Assembly (NCBI GenBank): GCA_021773565.1
Contig: JAJFJZ010000013.1
Coordinates: forward strand, 248,001-312,000
Direction: 5' to 3'
DNA length: 64,000 nt
Source: Gammaproteobacteria bacterium
GTDB taxonomy: Bacteria > Pseudomonadota > Gammaproteobacteria > Pseudomonadales > Azotimanducaceae
Below the pieces are notes generated by a model, which had not been told where the DNA came from, ran no database searches, and was given only the letters and a program-made list of their open reading frames with translations. Shown in pieces: positions 18,951-27,123 of the stretch (positions are counted from its first letter, which is position 1; every line of letters starts with the position of its first letter). The translations under genes and the position numbers were made by a program.

Positions 18951-21124
18951 TAGTAACTCTCTCCCGTAGCCGGCCGGATTTTTAGCCTGCCATTCAAAAA
19001 ACTGTGTGGTATTCGTATCAGTCGCGTGGCGTTCAGCATCACCAAAGTTGAACTCAGGGCCATGCCCAGCGCAGCCAACCAGGGGGGCGCGAACGCAAAT
19101 GCAGCGGCAGGAATAGCCAGCAAGTTGTATAAAAGTGCCCAGAGCAGGTTTTGTCTGGTAATAGAACGCGTACGCCGAGCAATGTTAAAGAGGTCTGCCA
19201 GAGCCCCAAGTCGGGTAGTTAGAAGCACCACATCAGCTCTGGACTTGACCAGATCACTCGCCTCCAGCATTGCGACAGAAACATCCGCTCCGGCCAATGA
19301 AGGCAAATCATTGATACCATCACCAACAAACATAATTATCCGGTGGTCACCCTTACTGTGTTCAATGAGTTTCCACTTGTCTTCCGGGCTTTGTTCTGCA
19401 TCAAATTTCACATCAAGAGCGCGTGCTACAGTTTCGCAATTATCCTGCTTGTCGCCACTGACTATGTGTACATCCAGTCCATAAGCTGTCAGTAGTTTTA
19501 CGGCTTCTTGTGCATTTTTCCGCAATGGGTTGTCAATGAAAAAACAGGCTGCCGGTTCGCCTCCCACTGCCAGATAGACATTTTTTTCCGCTATCTCAGT
19601 CGAAGTTTCTGCTCGCGCACCAAAACCACAAAAACCTGCGCTGCCTATTCGAATAGGTTTACCTGCAAAAATTGCCTCAAGCCCAGAGCCTGGTACCGAT
19701 TTAACGGCATCAAGCTGCAGCCGGGAGGAAGCAAAACATCCAGCCAGTGGATGAGAGCTGTACGACTGCAGTGCACCAGCTACTGATAAGCACCATTGGG
19801 CATCAAATTCGCCAAAAACTTTTATTCCGCTTACGCCAGGTTTTGGTTGCGTTAAAGTACCCGTTTTGTCCATAAACAAGTCAGTCACTGCAGGAATCAA
19901 CTCGAGAAACTTTCCATCCTTAAGCAGCACTCCCGCTTGCCGCAGGCGCAACATGGCGGCTGAAAGAGCGGCAGGTATGGCTAGAGATAGTGCACAGGGA
20001 CAGCTGATTACCAATACAGCAAGACTCGCCGAGAATGCCTGCGTCGGGTCATATATCTTCCAGCCAAGGTACGTAACAATTGAGAGAAGAAGTACGCTGG
20101 GAATAAAAATGCCTGCAATACGATCCGCCAGTTGAGCCACCGCATTTTTGCTAATCTGTGCCTCGCCCGCCATTCTGTTTATTGCAGCCATGCGGGTCTT
20201 ATCTGAAACAGCAATCACCCGTATCGAAACACCGGCTCCACGATTGTAGGTACCCGCATACACGGTATCGTCACCTGATCTTACGGTCTGTATATCCTCA
20301 CCCGTTAACAATGCTTCATCTATATAGGCAGGTCCGGACAGCAAAATGCCATCTGCAGGTATTTGTGCGCCTTCCCCAACCCAGATAGTGTCGCCAGCCC
20401 GTAATTCCTTCAGGTCACACGTATCACGTTCCCCGGCAATGATCCGGATAACCTGCCGGGGTAGCGAACTCATCAGCGCATCCTGGGCGTCTACGCGATA
20501 TTTAAGTTTCAGGTCGATATATCGAGCGGCCAGCAACAAAAAGGTGAACATTACCACCGAGTCGTAGTACACATCCCCACTACCCGAGAGCGTTGCAACA
20601 ACGCTGCTGGTAAAGGCAATGATTATTGCCAGCGCTATCGGCACGTCCATGCCCAGTCCGCCAGTTGCGGAGCGTAATGCTGCAACGAAAAAGGGCATTG
20701 CTGAATAACTGACCACAGGTATGCAGAAGATCAGGCTGGTAAACTCCAGCACCCGGCGATACTCATCAACGCCTGAATATAGCGCTACCGCAACCATCAT
20801 CACTTGCATCATTGCCAGACCTGCAACACCCAGACGTTTGAGCAGATCATCAGCCCTGTTACCAGAGTTTCCACCTGCACCATCCTGGCAATCAGTCACA
20901 GATAAGCCATCCGAACCACTAAGGTAAGGATGAAAGCCTATACGTTCGATATGGGCTATCAGTTCATGCGCCGCCATACTGGATGTGTGTGAAACTACTA
21001 GCTGTCTGCGCGCTGGATTAAATTGCAGACGCAGCACGCCCTCCAGATGATCCAGCGCGACCTGAATTTTACCGGTGCAACTGGCGCAGTGCATATCATC
21101 TATGTTCAGGGTGGTCATGTTCAT
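18950..21124 (-). CDS. ccoI: Copper-transporting P-type ATPase CcoI (FixI)
   Basis: A P1B-type ATPase of about 724 residues that delivers copper for cbb3 oxidase assembly. At the N-terminus is a heavy-metal-associated domain with MHCASCTGK. A membrane domain follows with the ion-binding SCPCALSLA. The catalytic core has TGED in the actuator domain, DKTGTLTQP with the phosphorylated Asp, and GDGINDLPSLAGADV. The ATG at 21124 starts one base after the ccoH stop; a GTG 24 bases upstream would overlap ccoH and is rejected. Position between ccoH and ccoS identifies it as CcoI rather than a detoxifying CopA. Confidence 0.93.
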   Translation of the reverse strand: MNMTTLNIDDMHCASCTGKIQVALDHLEGVLRLQFNPARRQLVVSHTSSMAAHELIAHIERIGFHPYLSGSDGLSVTDCQDGAGGNSGNRADDLLKRLGVAGLAMMQVMMVAVALYSGVDEYRRVLEFTSLIFCIPVVSYSAMPFFVAALRSATGGLGMDVPIALAIIIAFTSSVVATLSGSGDVYYDSVVMFTFLLLAARYIDLKLKYRVDAQDALMSSLPRQVIRIIAGERDTCDLKELRAGDTIWVGEGAQIPADGILLSGPAYIDEALLTGEDIQTVRSGDDTVYAGTYNRGAGVSIRVIAVSDKTRMAAINRMAGEAQISKNAVAQLADRIAGIFIPSVLLLSIVTYLGWKIYDPTQAFSASLAVLVISCPCALSLAIPAALSAAMLRLRQAGVLLKDGKFLELIPAVTDLFMDKTGTLTQPKPGVSGIKVFGEFDAQWCLSVAGALQSYSSHPLAGCFASSRLQLDAVKSVPGSGLEAIFAGKPIRIGSAGFCGFGARAETSTEIAEKNVYLAVGGEPAACFFIDNPLRKNAQEAVKLLTAYGLDVHIVSGDKQDNCETVARALDVKFDAEQSPEDKWKLIEHSKGDHRIIMFVGDGINDLPSLAGADVSVAMLEASDLVKSRADVVLLTTRLGALADLFNIARRTRSITRQNLLWALLYNLLAIPAAAFAFAPPWLAALGMALSSTLVMLNATRLIRIPHSFLNGRLKIRPATGESY

Positions 21125-21125
21125 T

Positions 21126-21296
21126 TTACTGCAAGCCGTCCGGACCACTGAGCTTATAACTGGTTTTCGAAAGTGGCTCTACGGGTTTGATAACTTCCGG
21201 ATCCACATGGTTTGAAGCCAGATAATACATAACAATTCCCATGACGACGCTCGCCAGGGGTAACAGAAACAACATCCAGGCGGGTGATCGTTTCAT
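21126..21296 (-). CDS. Short CcoH/FixH-position membrane protein
   Basis: A 56-residue protein, too short for most gene lists. It begins MKRSPAWMLFLLPLASVVMG, a single membrane helix, and ends with a soluble tail of about 30 residues (including DPEVIKPVEPL). Its ATG overlaps the ccoG stop (ATGA) and it ends one base before the ccoI start, exactly where ccoH (fixH) sits in cbb3 operons. Usual FixH proteins are about 150-170 residues with a larger periplasmic domain; here only the helix and a stub remain. I therefore read it as a minimal CcoH, by position and topology. Confidence 0.75.
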   Translation of the reverse strand: MKRSPAWMLFLLPLASVVMGIVMYYLASNHVDPEVIKPVEPLSKTSYKLSGPDGLQ

Positions 21297-22762
21297 AAAC
21301 TAACTCCTGTTGAGCCTGCCAACGCACCAGGTCCAATAAAACGTGTTGTATTCGAGACGCAACGGCTCCTGTTTGTTTCACACAAGCGCACTATCAGGGG
21401 AATGTTCGCTGAATCAGCTTCGCTGACTTCTACCAACAGGGGCAGTTCTTCAAGGCCACCTGCTGGCACTGAAAAATGCGAGTTACCCAGCATTTGTACG
21501 CGAGCTGAACCGGAGTTTATCTGGGCTTGGGAAAGCTCAACCGTCAGGACAAACTCCACCGGATATTGTTGTTTGTTCATTATCTTGAGTTGATAATCAT
21601 TACGAACAGAGCCATCTGCCATCACATGAAACAATTCGCCCCGTCCCCTGATTAATTCGAGTGCAAAAGGATCACGCGTAAAAATAGCCACCGTAAATGC
21701 AATTAGCATAATGCACAGGGCCACTGCATAACCCACACTTCGACCGCGCAACCATTGTGTTTTAACACCTTGCAGTGCATGCGGAGTTGTATAAGAAATC
21801 AAACGTGGCGCGTATCCCATTTTTTTCATAACCTGATCGCATGCATCAATACACAATGCACAACTGATACATTCGTACTGCAATCCATCACGAATATCGA
21901 TCCCCGTTGGGCAAACCTGTACACAAAGCTGACAATCGACACAATCACCCAGAGCAAGTGATGCTTTGGGTGATTTCGCATCCGATACCACACGTTTGCG
22001 AGATCCCCGAGGCTCACCCCGTGCTGCATCGTAAGAAACCAGAAGTGTGTCCTGATCAAACATTGCAGATTGAAATCGAGCGTAGGGACACATGTAAATG
22101 CATACCTGTTCGCGCAGCCAACCAGCGTTTATGTATGTTGCGCTCGTAAAAAACAGGATCCAGAAAGCAGACCACCCGCCAAGCTGGAGGGACAATGCAC
22201 TTACAAGCAATTCATGGGCAGGCGTAAAATACGCAACAAAGCTGAACCCTGTTGCAAAGGCCCAACCCAGCCACAAGAAATGCTTGGCTGCACGCTTGCG
22301 CAACTTTTCTAAAGACCATGCAGCATTGTCCAACCTGACTCTCTGGTGTCTTTGTCCTTCAGTAATTTGTTCTACCCACATATATATGGCAGTCCATATA
22401 GTTTGCGGACAGGTGTATCCACACCAGACTCTCCCAAACAGGGTGGTAACAGTGAACAGGCCAAATGCTGCGATAATTAGTATCCAGCCAAGCAGCCACA
22501 ACTCCTGGGGCCACGCCGTGATACCAAAAATATGAAATTGCCTCGCAGGCAAATCAAATAACACCGCCTGCTGTCCGTTCCACTGGATCCACGGCGTAAC
22601 AAAGTAGGCCATGAGGAACGGCCACCCCGTATAAAGTCGCAAGCGTTGATAAAATCCCTTAACACCTCGCGTAAATATCTTTTCGCGACGCTGGTACAGA
22701 TCTTTTCGGCTAAATCCTTCAACCGCTATCAATTCGGGCTCATGGGGTACCTGTACATTCAT
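21293..22762 (-). CDS. ccoG: Cytochrome cbb3 oxidase accessory protein CcoG
   Basis: A 489-residue membrane iron-sulfur protein of the CcoG/FixG (RdxA) family. Several membrane helices are followed by two ferredoxin-type clusters: DCVDCQLCVQVCP and CISCALCIDACD. A membrane-side CGYTCP motif is also present (WCGYTCPQTIW). CcoG is thought to reduce copper for transfer to the oxidase. The C-terminal periplasmic part has an immunoglobulin-like character. It overlaps ccoP by 4 bases upstream and the small ccoH-position gene by 4 bases downstream. Confidence 0.93.
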   Translation of the reverse strand: MNVQVPHEPELIAVEGFSRKDLYQRREKIFTRGVKGFYQRLRLYTGWPFLMAYFVTPWIQWNGQQAVLFDLPARQFHIFGITAWPQELWLLGWILIIAAFGLFTVTTLFGRVWCGYTCPQTIWTAIYMWVEQITEGQRHQRVRLDNAAWSLEKLRKRAAKHFLWLGWAFATGFSFVAYFTPAHELLVSALSLQLGGWSAFWILFFTSATYINAGWLREQVCIYMCPYARFQSAMFDQDTLLVSYDAARGEPRGSRKRVVSDAKSPKASLALGDCVDCQLCVQVCPTGIDIRDGLQYECISCALCIDACDQVMKKMGYAPRLISYTTPHALQGVKTQWLRGRSVGYAVALCIMLIAFTVAIFTRDPFALELIRGRGELFHVMADGSVRNDYQLKIMNKQQYPVEFVLTVELSQAQINSGSARVQMLGNSHFSVPAGGLEELPLLVEVSEADSANIPLIVRLCETNRSRCVSNTTRFIGPGALAGSTGVSL

Positions 22763-23628
22763 TGACTAAGGTTTACCAAATAGCCAGCCAGTATGGTAAT
22801 GCGATCCTCACCGAGCTTCCCGAGTTGTGCAGGCATTTGTCCGTTGCGCCCCTTTCGGATAGATTCTGCGATATTTTGAGAGTCTCCTCCATAAAGCCAT
22901 ATATCGTTGGATAAATCTGGTCCGCCAAGCGCAGCAATACCCTTGCCCTGGGCACCGTGACAAGCGGCGCACATGGTGCTGAAAATATTACTGCCACGGC
23001 TAGCCATATCCTCGTCATGCACCCTGCCGGATAAACTGAGAACATATTGGGTAACCTCAGACACGCCCTTGTCTTTTATCACCGTTTCCCAGGCCGGCAT
23101 TGCCGCGCTTCTGCCATTACGAATCGAAGCCTTAATCTCATCGAGCCGACGCCCCCAGATCCATTCATCGTCTGCAAGATTGGGAAACCCGGATAATCCC
23201 TGCCCATTCAGCCCATGGCATATCGAACAATTGTTAAGAAACAATCTGCGCCCTACCTGTCTGGCGCGTCGATCCTCGGCCATCGCCTCAACATCCAGTG
23301 ACGCAAGTTCTGCATACAAGGGGGCAAATCTGGCATCATGTTGTTCTGTTATTTCCTTTAGCTGCCCAGTCGAGGTCCACTCACCGATTCCCGCCAGGTC
23401 TCCCAGGCCGGGATACCAGATTAAATAGACCAGCCCATAGATTACGCTGCCAACAAATAGTCCAACCCACCACAATGGCAGCGGGTTATCCAACTCTTCT
23501 ATTCCATCCCATTCGTGGCCAGTGGTTTTCTCCCCACTGGTTGTTCTGTTAGCAAACAATAACCACATAATCGCGATGAGGCTGATCAAAGTGCCCAATA
23601 GGACGTACCAGTGCCAGGTGTTACTCAT
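22759..23628 (-). CDS. ccoP: cbb3-type cytochrome c oxidase diheme subunit CcoP
   Basis: A membrane-anchored diheme cytochrome c of about 289 residues. One N-terminal helix (WYVLLGTLISLIAIMWLLF) and a second helix (WWVGLFVGSVIYGLVYLIW) precede two heme c domains with CSICH and CAACH. CcoP relays electrons toward the CcoN active site. I choose the ATG at 23628 because a run of G residues lies 8 bases before it; the in-frame ATG at 23634 is nearly as good, and a longer frame to 23712 is rejected. Its start overlaps the end of ccoQ by 8 bases. Confidence 0.93.
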   Translation of the reverse strand: MSNTWHWYVLLGTLISLIAIMWLLFANRTTSGEKTTGHEWDGIEELDNPLPLWWVGLFVGSVIYGLVYLIWYPGLGDLAGIGEWTSTGQLKEITEQHDARFAPLYAELASLDVEAMAEDRRARQVGRRLFLNNCSICHGLNGQGLSGFPNLADDEWIWGRRLDEIKASIRNGRSAAMPAWETVIKDKGVSEVTQYVLSLSGRVHDEDMASRGSNIFSTMCAACHGAQGKGIAALGGPDLSNDIWLYGGDSQNIAESIRKGRNGQMPAQLGKLGEDRITILAGYLVNLSQ

Positions 23629-23788
23629 TGTCATTTCCCCGCCCCCTTGTCTCATCTGTTGTATCGGTATCCAGAACCGCCCTGCCGCGTTCTTCCCAGC
23701 GGTTTTTTGCACTCGGCCGGTACGTCCAGATCATTAGTGCAATAAAGCCAAAACACACGGCAAGTGTGGATATCAGTGCTGCGGTCAT
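23621..23788 (-). CDS. ccoQ: cbb3-type oxidase small subunit CcoQ
   Basis: A 55-residue protein. One helix ([20 protein letters not shown]) is followed by [13 protein letters not shown], the cytoplasmic W-x-Y-x-P segment typical of CcoQ, which stabilises the oxidase complex. Its ATG overlaps the ccoO stop by 4 bases and its tail overlaps the ccoP start by 8 bases, matching the standard ccoNOQP order. Confidence 0.95.
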   Translation of the reverse strand: MTAALISTLAVCFGFIALMIWTYRPSAKNRWEERGRAVLDTDTTDETRGRGNDNE

Positions 23789-24408
23789 AATGCTTCTCCA
23801 GGCTGATAATTCTTCATATCCAGACCCAGGCTTTGCAAATATCGGATAAGTGCAAAACTTTCAGTCTTTCCAGCCACCTGCGGAGCTGCACTGGCGATAT
23901 CTTCATCGGAGTATGGGACCCCAAGGGTCTGTAACACTTCCATCTTGCGGGTTATATCGTCCCCGGACAGCGTATTTTCAAACAACCAGGGATAAGCGGG
24001 CATGTTGGAGACGGGGACAACACTTCTCGGATCCAACAAGTGGGCTCTATGCCAGTCATCGCTATAACGTCCCCCTACCCTGGCAAGGTCAGGACCGGTG
24101 CGTTTGGAACCCCAGAGAAAAGGACGCTCATAAACATCTTCTCCTGCCACAGAGTAATGCCCGTAACGTGCAACGTCAGAACGTAAAGTCCGCACCATTT
24201 GTGTGTGGCACACGTGGCAACCCTCGCGAATATATATGTCCCTGCCTTCCAACTCTATTGCTGTATACGGCTTAAGCGTAGCAATGGCCTTAGTCGAATT
24301 GGCGTTAAAGACCATGGGTAACAGTTCCACCATGCCTCCAATACTCACAGCCAGGAGCGTGAATGCAATTAGCCAGCCAACCCTGGTTTCTATTCCTTCA
24401 TGATTCAT
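23785..24408 (-). CDS. ccoO: cbb3-type cytochrome c oxidase monoheme subunit CcoO
   Basis: A 207-residue membrane-anchored cytochrome c. An N-terminal helix ([19 protein letters not shown]) precedes the heme c site [12 protein letters not shown]. The [20 protein letters not shown] and [16 protein letters not shown] segments are hallmarks of CcoO, the latter including the axial Met. The ATG overlaps the ccoN stop by 4 bases. Confidence 0.96.
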   Translation of the reverse strand: MNHEGIETRVGWLIAFTLLAVSIGGMVELLPMVFNANSTKAIATLKPYTAIELEGRDIYIREGCHVCHTQMVRTLRSDVARYGHYSVAGEDVYERPFLWGSKRTGPDLARVGGRYSDDWHRAHLLDPRSVVPVSNMPAYPWLFENTLSGDDITRKMEVLQTLGVPYSDEDIASAAPQVAGKTESFALIRYLQSLGLDMKNYQPGEAL

Positions 24409-25853
24409 GGATTTGCTCCCGCTGGATCCAGACGCGGTATTGCGGGTGCTGCCAATTCATCACGGCTTAAACCACGTGAGGTCATATACACGTTATAGGC
24501 CATCACACACATACCAATGAAGAAAATGGCACCCCCGATAAAACGTACAACATACCCAGGAAAGCTGGCCTCAACCGACTCCTGAAAGCTGTAGGTTAAG
24601 GTGCCATCTATGCTCGTAGCCCGCCACATAAGCCCCTGCATCAAACCGTTAACCCACATAGAGGCGATGTATATAACGGTGCCCAGAGTAGCCAACCAAA
24701 AATGCAGGTTAATCAGTTTAATGCTGTACATCTGTCCCTGTTTGCGACCATAAAGAATAGGAATAAGGTGATACATGGCACCCATACTTACCATCGCTAC
24801 CCATCCAAGCGCACCGGAATGTACATGGCCTACGGTCCAATCGGTATTGTGAGACAGCGCATTGATGGTTTTAATGGACATCATCGGCCCTTCAAATGTG
24901 GACATGCCATAAAAAGACAGGGAGACAATCAGGAACTTCAGAATGGGGTCTGTCCGTAACTTATCCCAGGCGCCGGACAGGGTCATAATTCCGTTTATCA
25001 TGCCACCCCACGAGGGTGCAAGTAGAATGAGTGACATCACCATTGCAACGCTCTGCAGCCAATCAGGCAAGGAGGTGTAGTGCAGATGGTGGGGTCCCGC
25101 CCACACGTAAATCGCAATCAGGGTCCAGAAATGTACGACTGACAAACGATAGGAATATACCGGCCGTTCAGCTTGTTTGGGCACAAAGTAGTACATGATG
25201 CCCAAAAAGCCGGCAGTTAGAAAAAACCCGACCGCATTGTGGCCGTACCACCACTGAACCATGGCGTCTGCAGAACCCGCATAAAGAGAGTAACTCTTAA
25301 ATGCGGAAACTGGCAGTGCAAGGCTGTTCACGATATGTAATAGAGCTACACCAATGATAAGTGAGCCAAAAAACCAGTTAGCCACATAGATATGTTGAAC
25401 GGTACGCCTCGCGATTGTGCCAAAAAAAACGACACCAAAAGCCACCCACACCAGCGCAATTAAAATATCGATGGGCCATTCGAGTTCAGCATACTCCTTG
25501 GAACTGGTGAGCCCCATTGGCAGAGTAATAACGGCCGATACTATTACCAGCTGCCAGCCCCAGAATACAAAAGATGCAAGGCGATCTGAAAACAAAGCCA
25601 CTTTACACGTACGCTGGACGATATAGAGTGCACTACCCATAAGTGCACAACCCCCAAAAGCGAATATCACCGCATTGGTGTGCAGGGGGCGTAATCGTCC
25701 ATAACTTAACCATGGAATATCAAAATTGAGAACGGGCCAGGCGAGCTGACCGGCAATGAGTAGACCTACCAACATGCCGATCAAGCCCCACACAACCGTC
25801 ATCAAGGCAAACCAACGCACTACGCGCATATTGTAATTTTGTTCCGCGCCCAC
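24405..25853 (-). CDS. ccoN: cbb3-type cytochrome c oxidase catalytic subunit CcoN
   Basis: The 482-residue heme-copper oxidase subunit I of a C-type oxidase, with about 12 membrane helices. Metal ligands are visible: His in [10 protein letters not shown] (low-spin heme b), His in [12 protein letters not shown] and the His pair in [12 protein letters not shown] (CuB), and HVHSGALGW (heme ligands). C-type oxidases reduce oxygen at very low concentration and pump protons. Translation starts with GTG at 25853; GAGG lies 7 bases upstream. The 107-base upstream gap follows the pseudo-receiver gene; I found no TTGAT-N4-ATCAA FNR box in it. Confidence 0.96.
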   Translation of the reverse strand: MGAEQNYNMRVVRWFALMTVVWGLIGMLVGLLIAGQLAWPVLNFDIPWLSYGRLRPLHTNAVIFAFGGCALMGSALYIVQRTCKVALFSDRLASFVFWGWQLVIVSAVITLPMGLTSSKEYAELEWPIDILIALVWVAFGVVFFGTIARRTVQHIYVANWFFGSLIIGVALLHIVNSLALPVSAFKSYSLYAGSADAMVQWWYGHNAVGFFLTAGFLGIMYYFVPKQAERPVYSYRLSVVHFWTLIAIYVWAGPHHLHYTSLPDWLQSVAMVMSLILLAPSWGGMINGIMTLSGAWDKLRTDPILKFLIVSLSFYGMSTFEGPMMSIKTINALSHNTDWTVGHVHSGALGWVAMVSMGAMYHLIPILYGRKQGQMYSIKLINLHFWLATLGTVIYIASMWVNGLMQGLMWRATSIDGTLTYSFQESVEASFPGYVVRFIGGAIFFIGMCVMAYNVYMTSRGLSRDELAAPAIPRLDPAGANP

Positions 25854-25960
25854 AACTCAACCTCAAATGAAATCAGATCGAATAATTTTCTCATCGGGAT
25901 ATGGAAGTTGGAATGCGTACTTTCCGAAGTGTGGGAATTTACCCGCACTACATTGAACAT

Positions 25961-26326
25961 TTACGCTTGATAGATAAAATTCAGAAGGGGTTTTGGGTCT
26001 GCAATAGGTTTGCGAAAAACGTTCACAATTCCTGCAGCAAGGGCGCGCTGGTGCGTCATCAACATATTTTCACTGATCAGCAGCGCAAATGGAAAGTGTG
26101 CCCGCATGCACATTAATCTCATAAACAGCTCAATCCCGTTCCCGTCGGGAAGTTCAGCCGCACATAACAGACATTTCACATCTACCGTATCCAGTGATCC
26201 CATAAAGGCGTGAATGGAACTGAAACTGCGAACCGACTTGTCACCCAGGTCAACCAATACTTCCAGACTATCTCGAATTGCGGGGTCTGCATCCAGGATA
26301 CATACAGTAGATTTTGCTATAACCAT
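25961..26326 (-). CDS. Degenerate receiver-domain protein (no phosphoacceptor Asp)
   Basis: A 121-residue stand-alone response-regulator receiver domain. The acidic pocket (LDAD at 11-14) and the conserved Lys (RKPIAD, Lys106) are present, but where FixJ-type receivers read CLVLD this protein reads CLLCA, so the phosphoacceptor Asp is replaced by Ala56. The Thr/Ser switch is a Ser (LLISE). It cannot be phosphorylated in the usual way and may act as a binding partner or antagonist of the adjacent FixJ-like regulator. It lies between fixJ and ccoN on the same strand, with the 19-bp repeat array between fixJ and its ATG. Confidence 0.8.
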   Translation of the reverse strand: MVIAKSTVCILDADPAIRDSLEVLVDLGDKSVRSFSSIHAFMGSLDTVDVKCLLCAAELPDGNGIELFMRLMCMRAHFPFALLISENMLMTHQRALAAGIVNVFRKPIADPKPLLNFIYQA

Positions 26327-26384
26327 GCGCCAGAAAACTAGCAGGCGTTCTATCTACAAGAAATCAGGGAAATTACCTATCCGT

Positions 26385-26530
26385 CTGGTCAAGAGCCTTC
26401 AGCCTGGTCAAGAGCCTTCAGCCTGGTCAAGAGCCTTCAGCCTGGTCAAGAGCCTTCAGCCTGGTCAAGAGCCTTCAGCCTGGTCAAGAGCCTTCAGCCT
26501 GATCAAGAGCCTTCAGCCTGATCAAGAGCC
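26385..26530. repeat. 19-bp tandem repeat array
   Basis: Seven perfect or near-perfect head-to-tail copies of CTGGTCAAGAGCCTTCAGC occupy 26385-26517, with a partial eighth copy to 26530. Copies 7 and 8 carry GATC in place of GGTC. The array begins inside the last codons of the fixJ-like gene (its stop is 26503-26505, in copy 7) and extends through the untranslated gap toward the pseudo-receiver gene. Because 19 is not a multiple of 3, the copies beyond the stop cannot extend the protein evenly. There are no spacers, so this is not CRISPR. It looks like a slipped-strand expansion of the gene's 3' end. Confidence 0.97.
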
Positions 26531-27123
26531 ATCTTCAGTCTCACCAGGTCTGCCAGTGTGCGCGCTTTGGTTTTTTGCATTACATTGCTGCGATGAATTT
26601 CAACCGTGCGTTCACTAATCCCCAATTCGATGGCTATCACTTTGTTTGCCTGCCCCAGAGTTACTCGCGCAAACACTTCATTTTCACGAGGCGTAAGATG
26701 GCTTACTCTACTGCGTATTTCTTCAATGCCGGTGGCCGTTGAATGCCACTCCCCATCAAGATCGAATGCCTGTTGAACCCGGTCAAGCAATTCCTGATCA
26801 TTAAAGGGTTTGCGAATAAAATCCACCGCTCCCAGTCGCATGGCTTCAACAGCCATTGGAATATCTCCATGACCGGTAATAAATACAATTGGAACATGAA
26901 TATCCAGCTGATTTAGTTGTTTTTGTAAATCGAGGCCACTCATACCCGGCATTCGAATATCCAGCACGAGACAACCACGGTCCCCGGCCTCAAAATCATC
27001 CAGAAAGCTTTGTGCATCGGGGTAAGTCTTATAAGCAATATCAACAGATTCGAGCAACATTCCTATCGCATCCCGAACAGGCTCGTCGTCATCAACTACA
27101 AATACGCAAGGACTGTCACTCAT
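26503..27123 (-). CDS. FixJ-family two-component response regulator
   Basis: A 206-residue NarL/FixJ-type regulator. The receiver domain (1-120) has the acidic VVDDDEP, the phosphoacceptor Asp in CLVLDIRMPGMSG, Thr in FITGHGD and Lys in RKPF. The C-terminal LuxR-type helix-turn-helix (about 140-200) has LTPRENEVF and IAIELGISERTVEIHRSN. It should be phosphorylated by the FixL-like kinase whose gene overlaps its start by 8 bases. Likely targets are low-oxygen genes, including the cbb3 operon just downstream; that is inferred from position. Its last codons are the source of the tandem repeat. Confidence 0.92.
   Translation of the reverse strand: MSDSPCVFVVDDDEPVRDAIGMLLESVDIAYKTYPDAQSFLDDFEAGDRGCLVLDIRMPGMSGLDLQKQLNQLDIHVPIVFITGHGDIPMAVEAMRLGAVDFIRKPFNDQELLDRVQQAFDLDGEWHSTATGIEEIRSRVSHLTPRENEVFARVTLGQANKVIAIELGISERTVEIHRSNVMQKTKARTLADLVRLKMALDQAEGS

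Noticed and set aside
25854-25960. FNR box upstream of ccoN
   Set aside because: No TTGAT-N4-ATCAA or near match was found. A TTGAT near 25967 is inside the pseudo-receiver coding region and has no partner half-site.
26385-26530. CRISPR array
   Set aside because: Repeats are head-to-tail without spacers and only 19 bases long, and no cas genes are near.
26214-26618. Plus-strand open frame with a repeated 19-residue protein pattern
   Set aside because: It is the plus-strand translation of the 19-bp tandem repeat and of the fixJ 3' end, which is a clear gene on the other strand. Three times 19 bases gives the apparent protein repeat.
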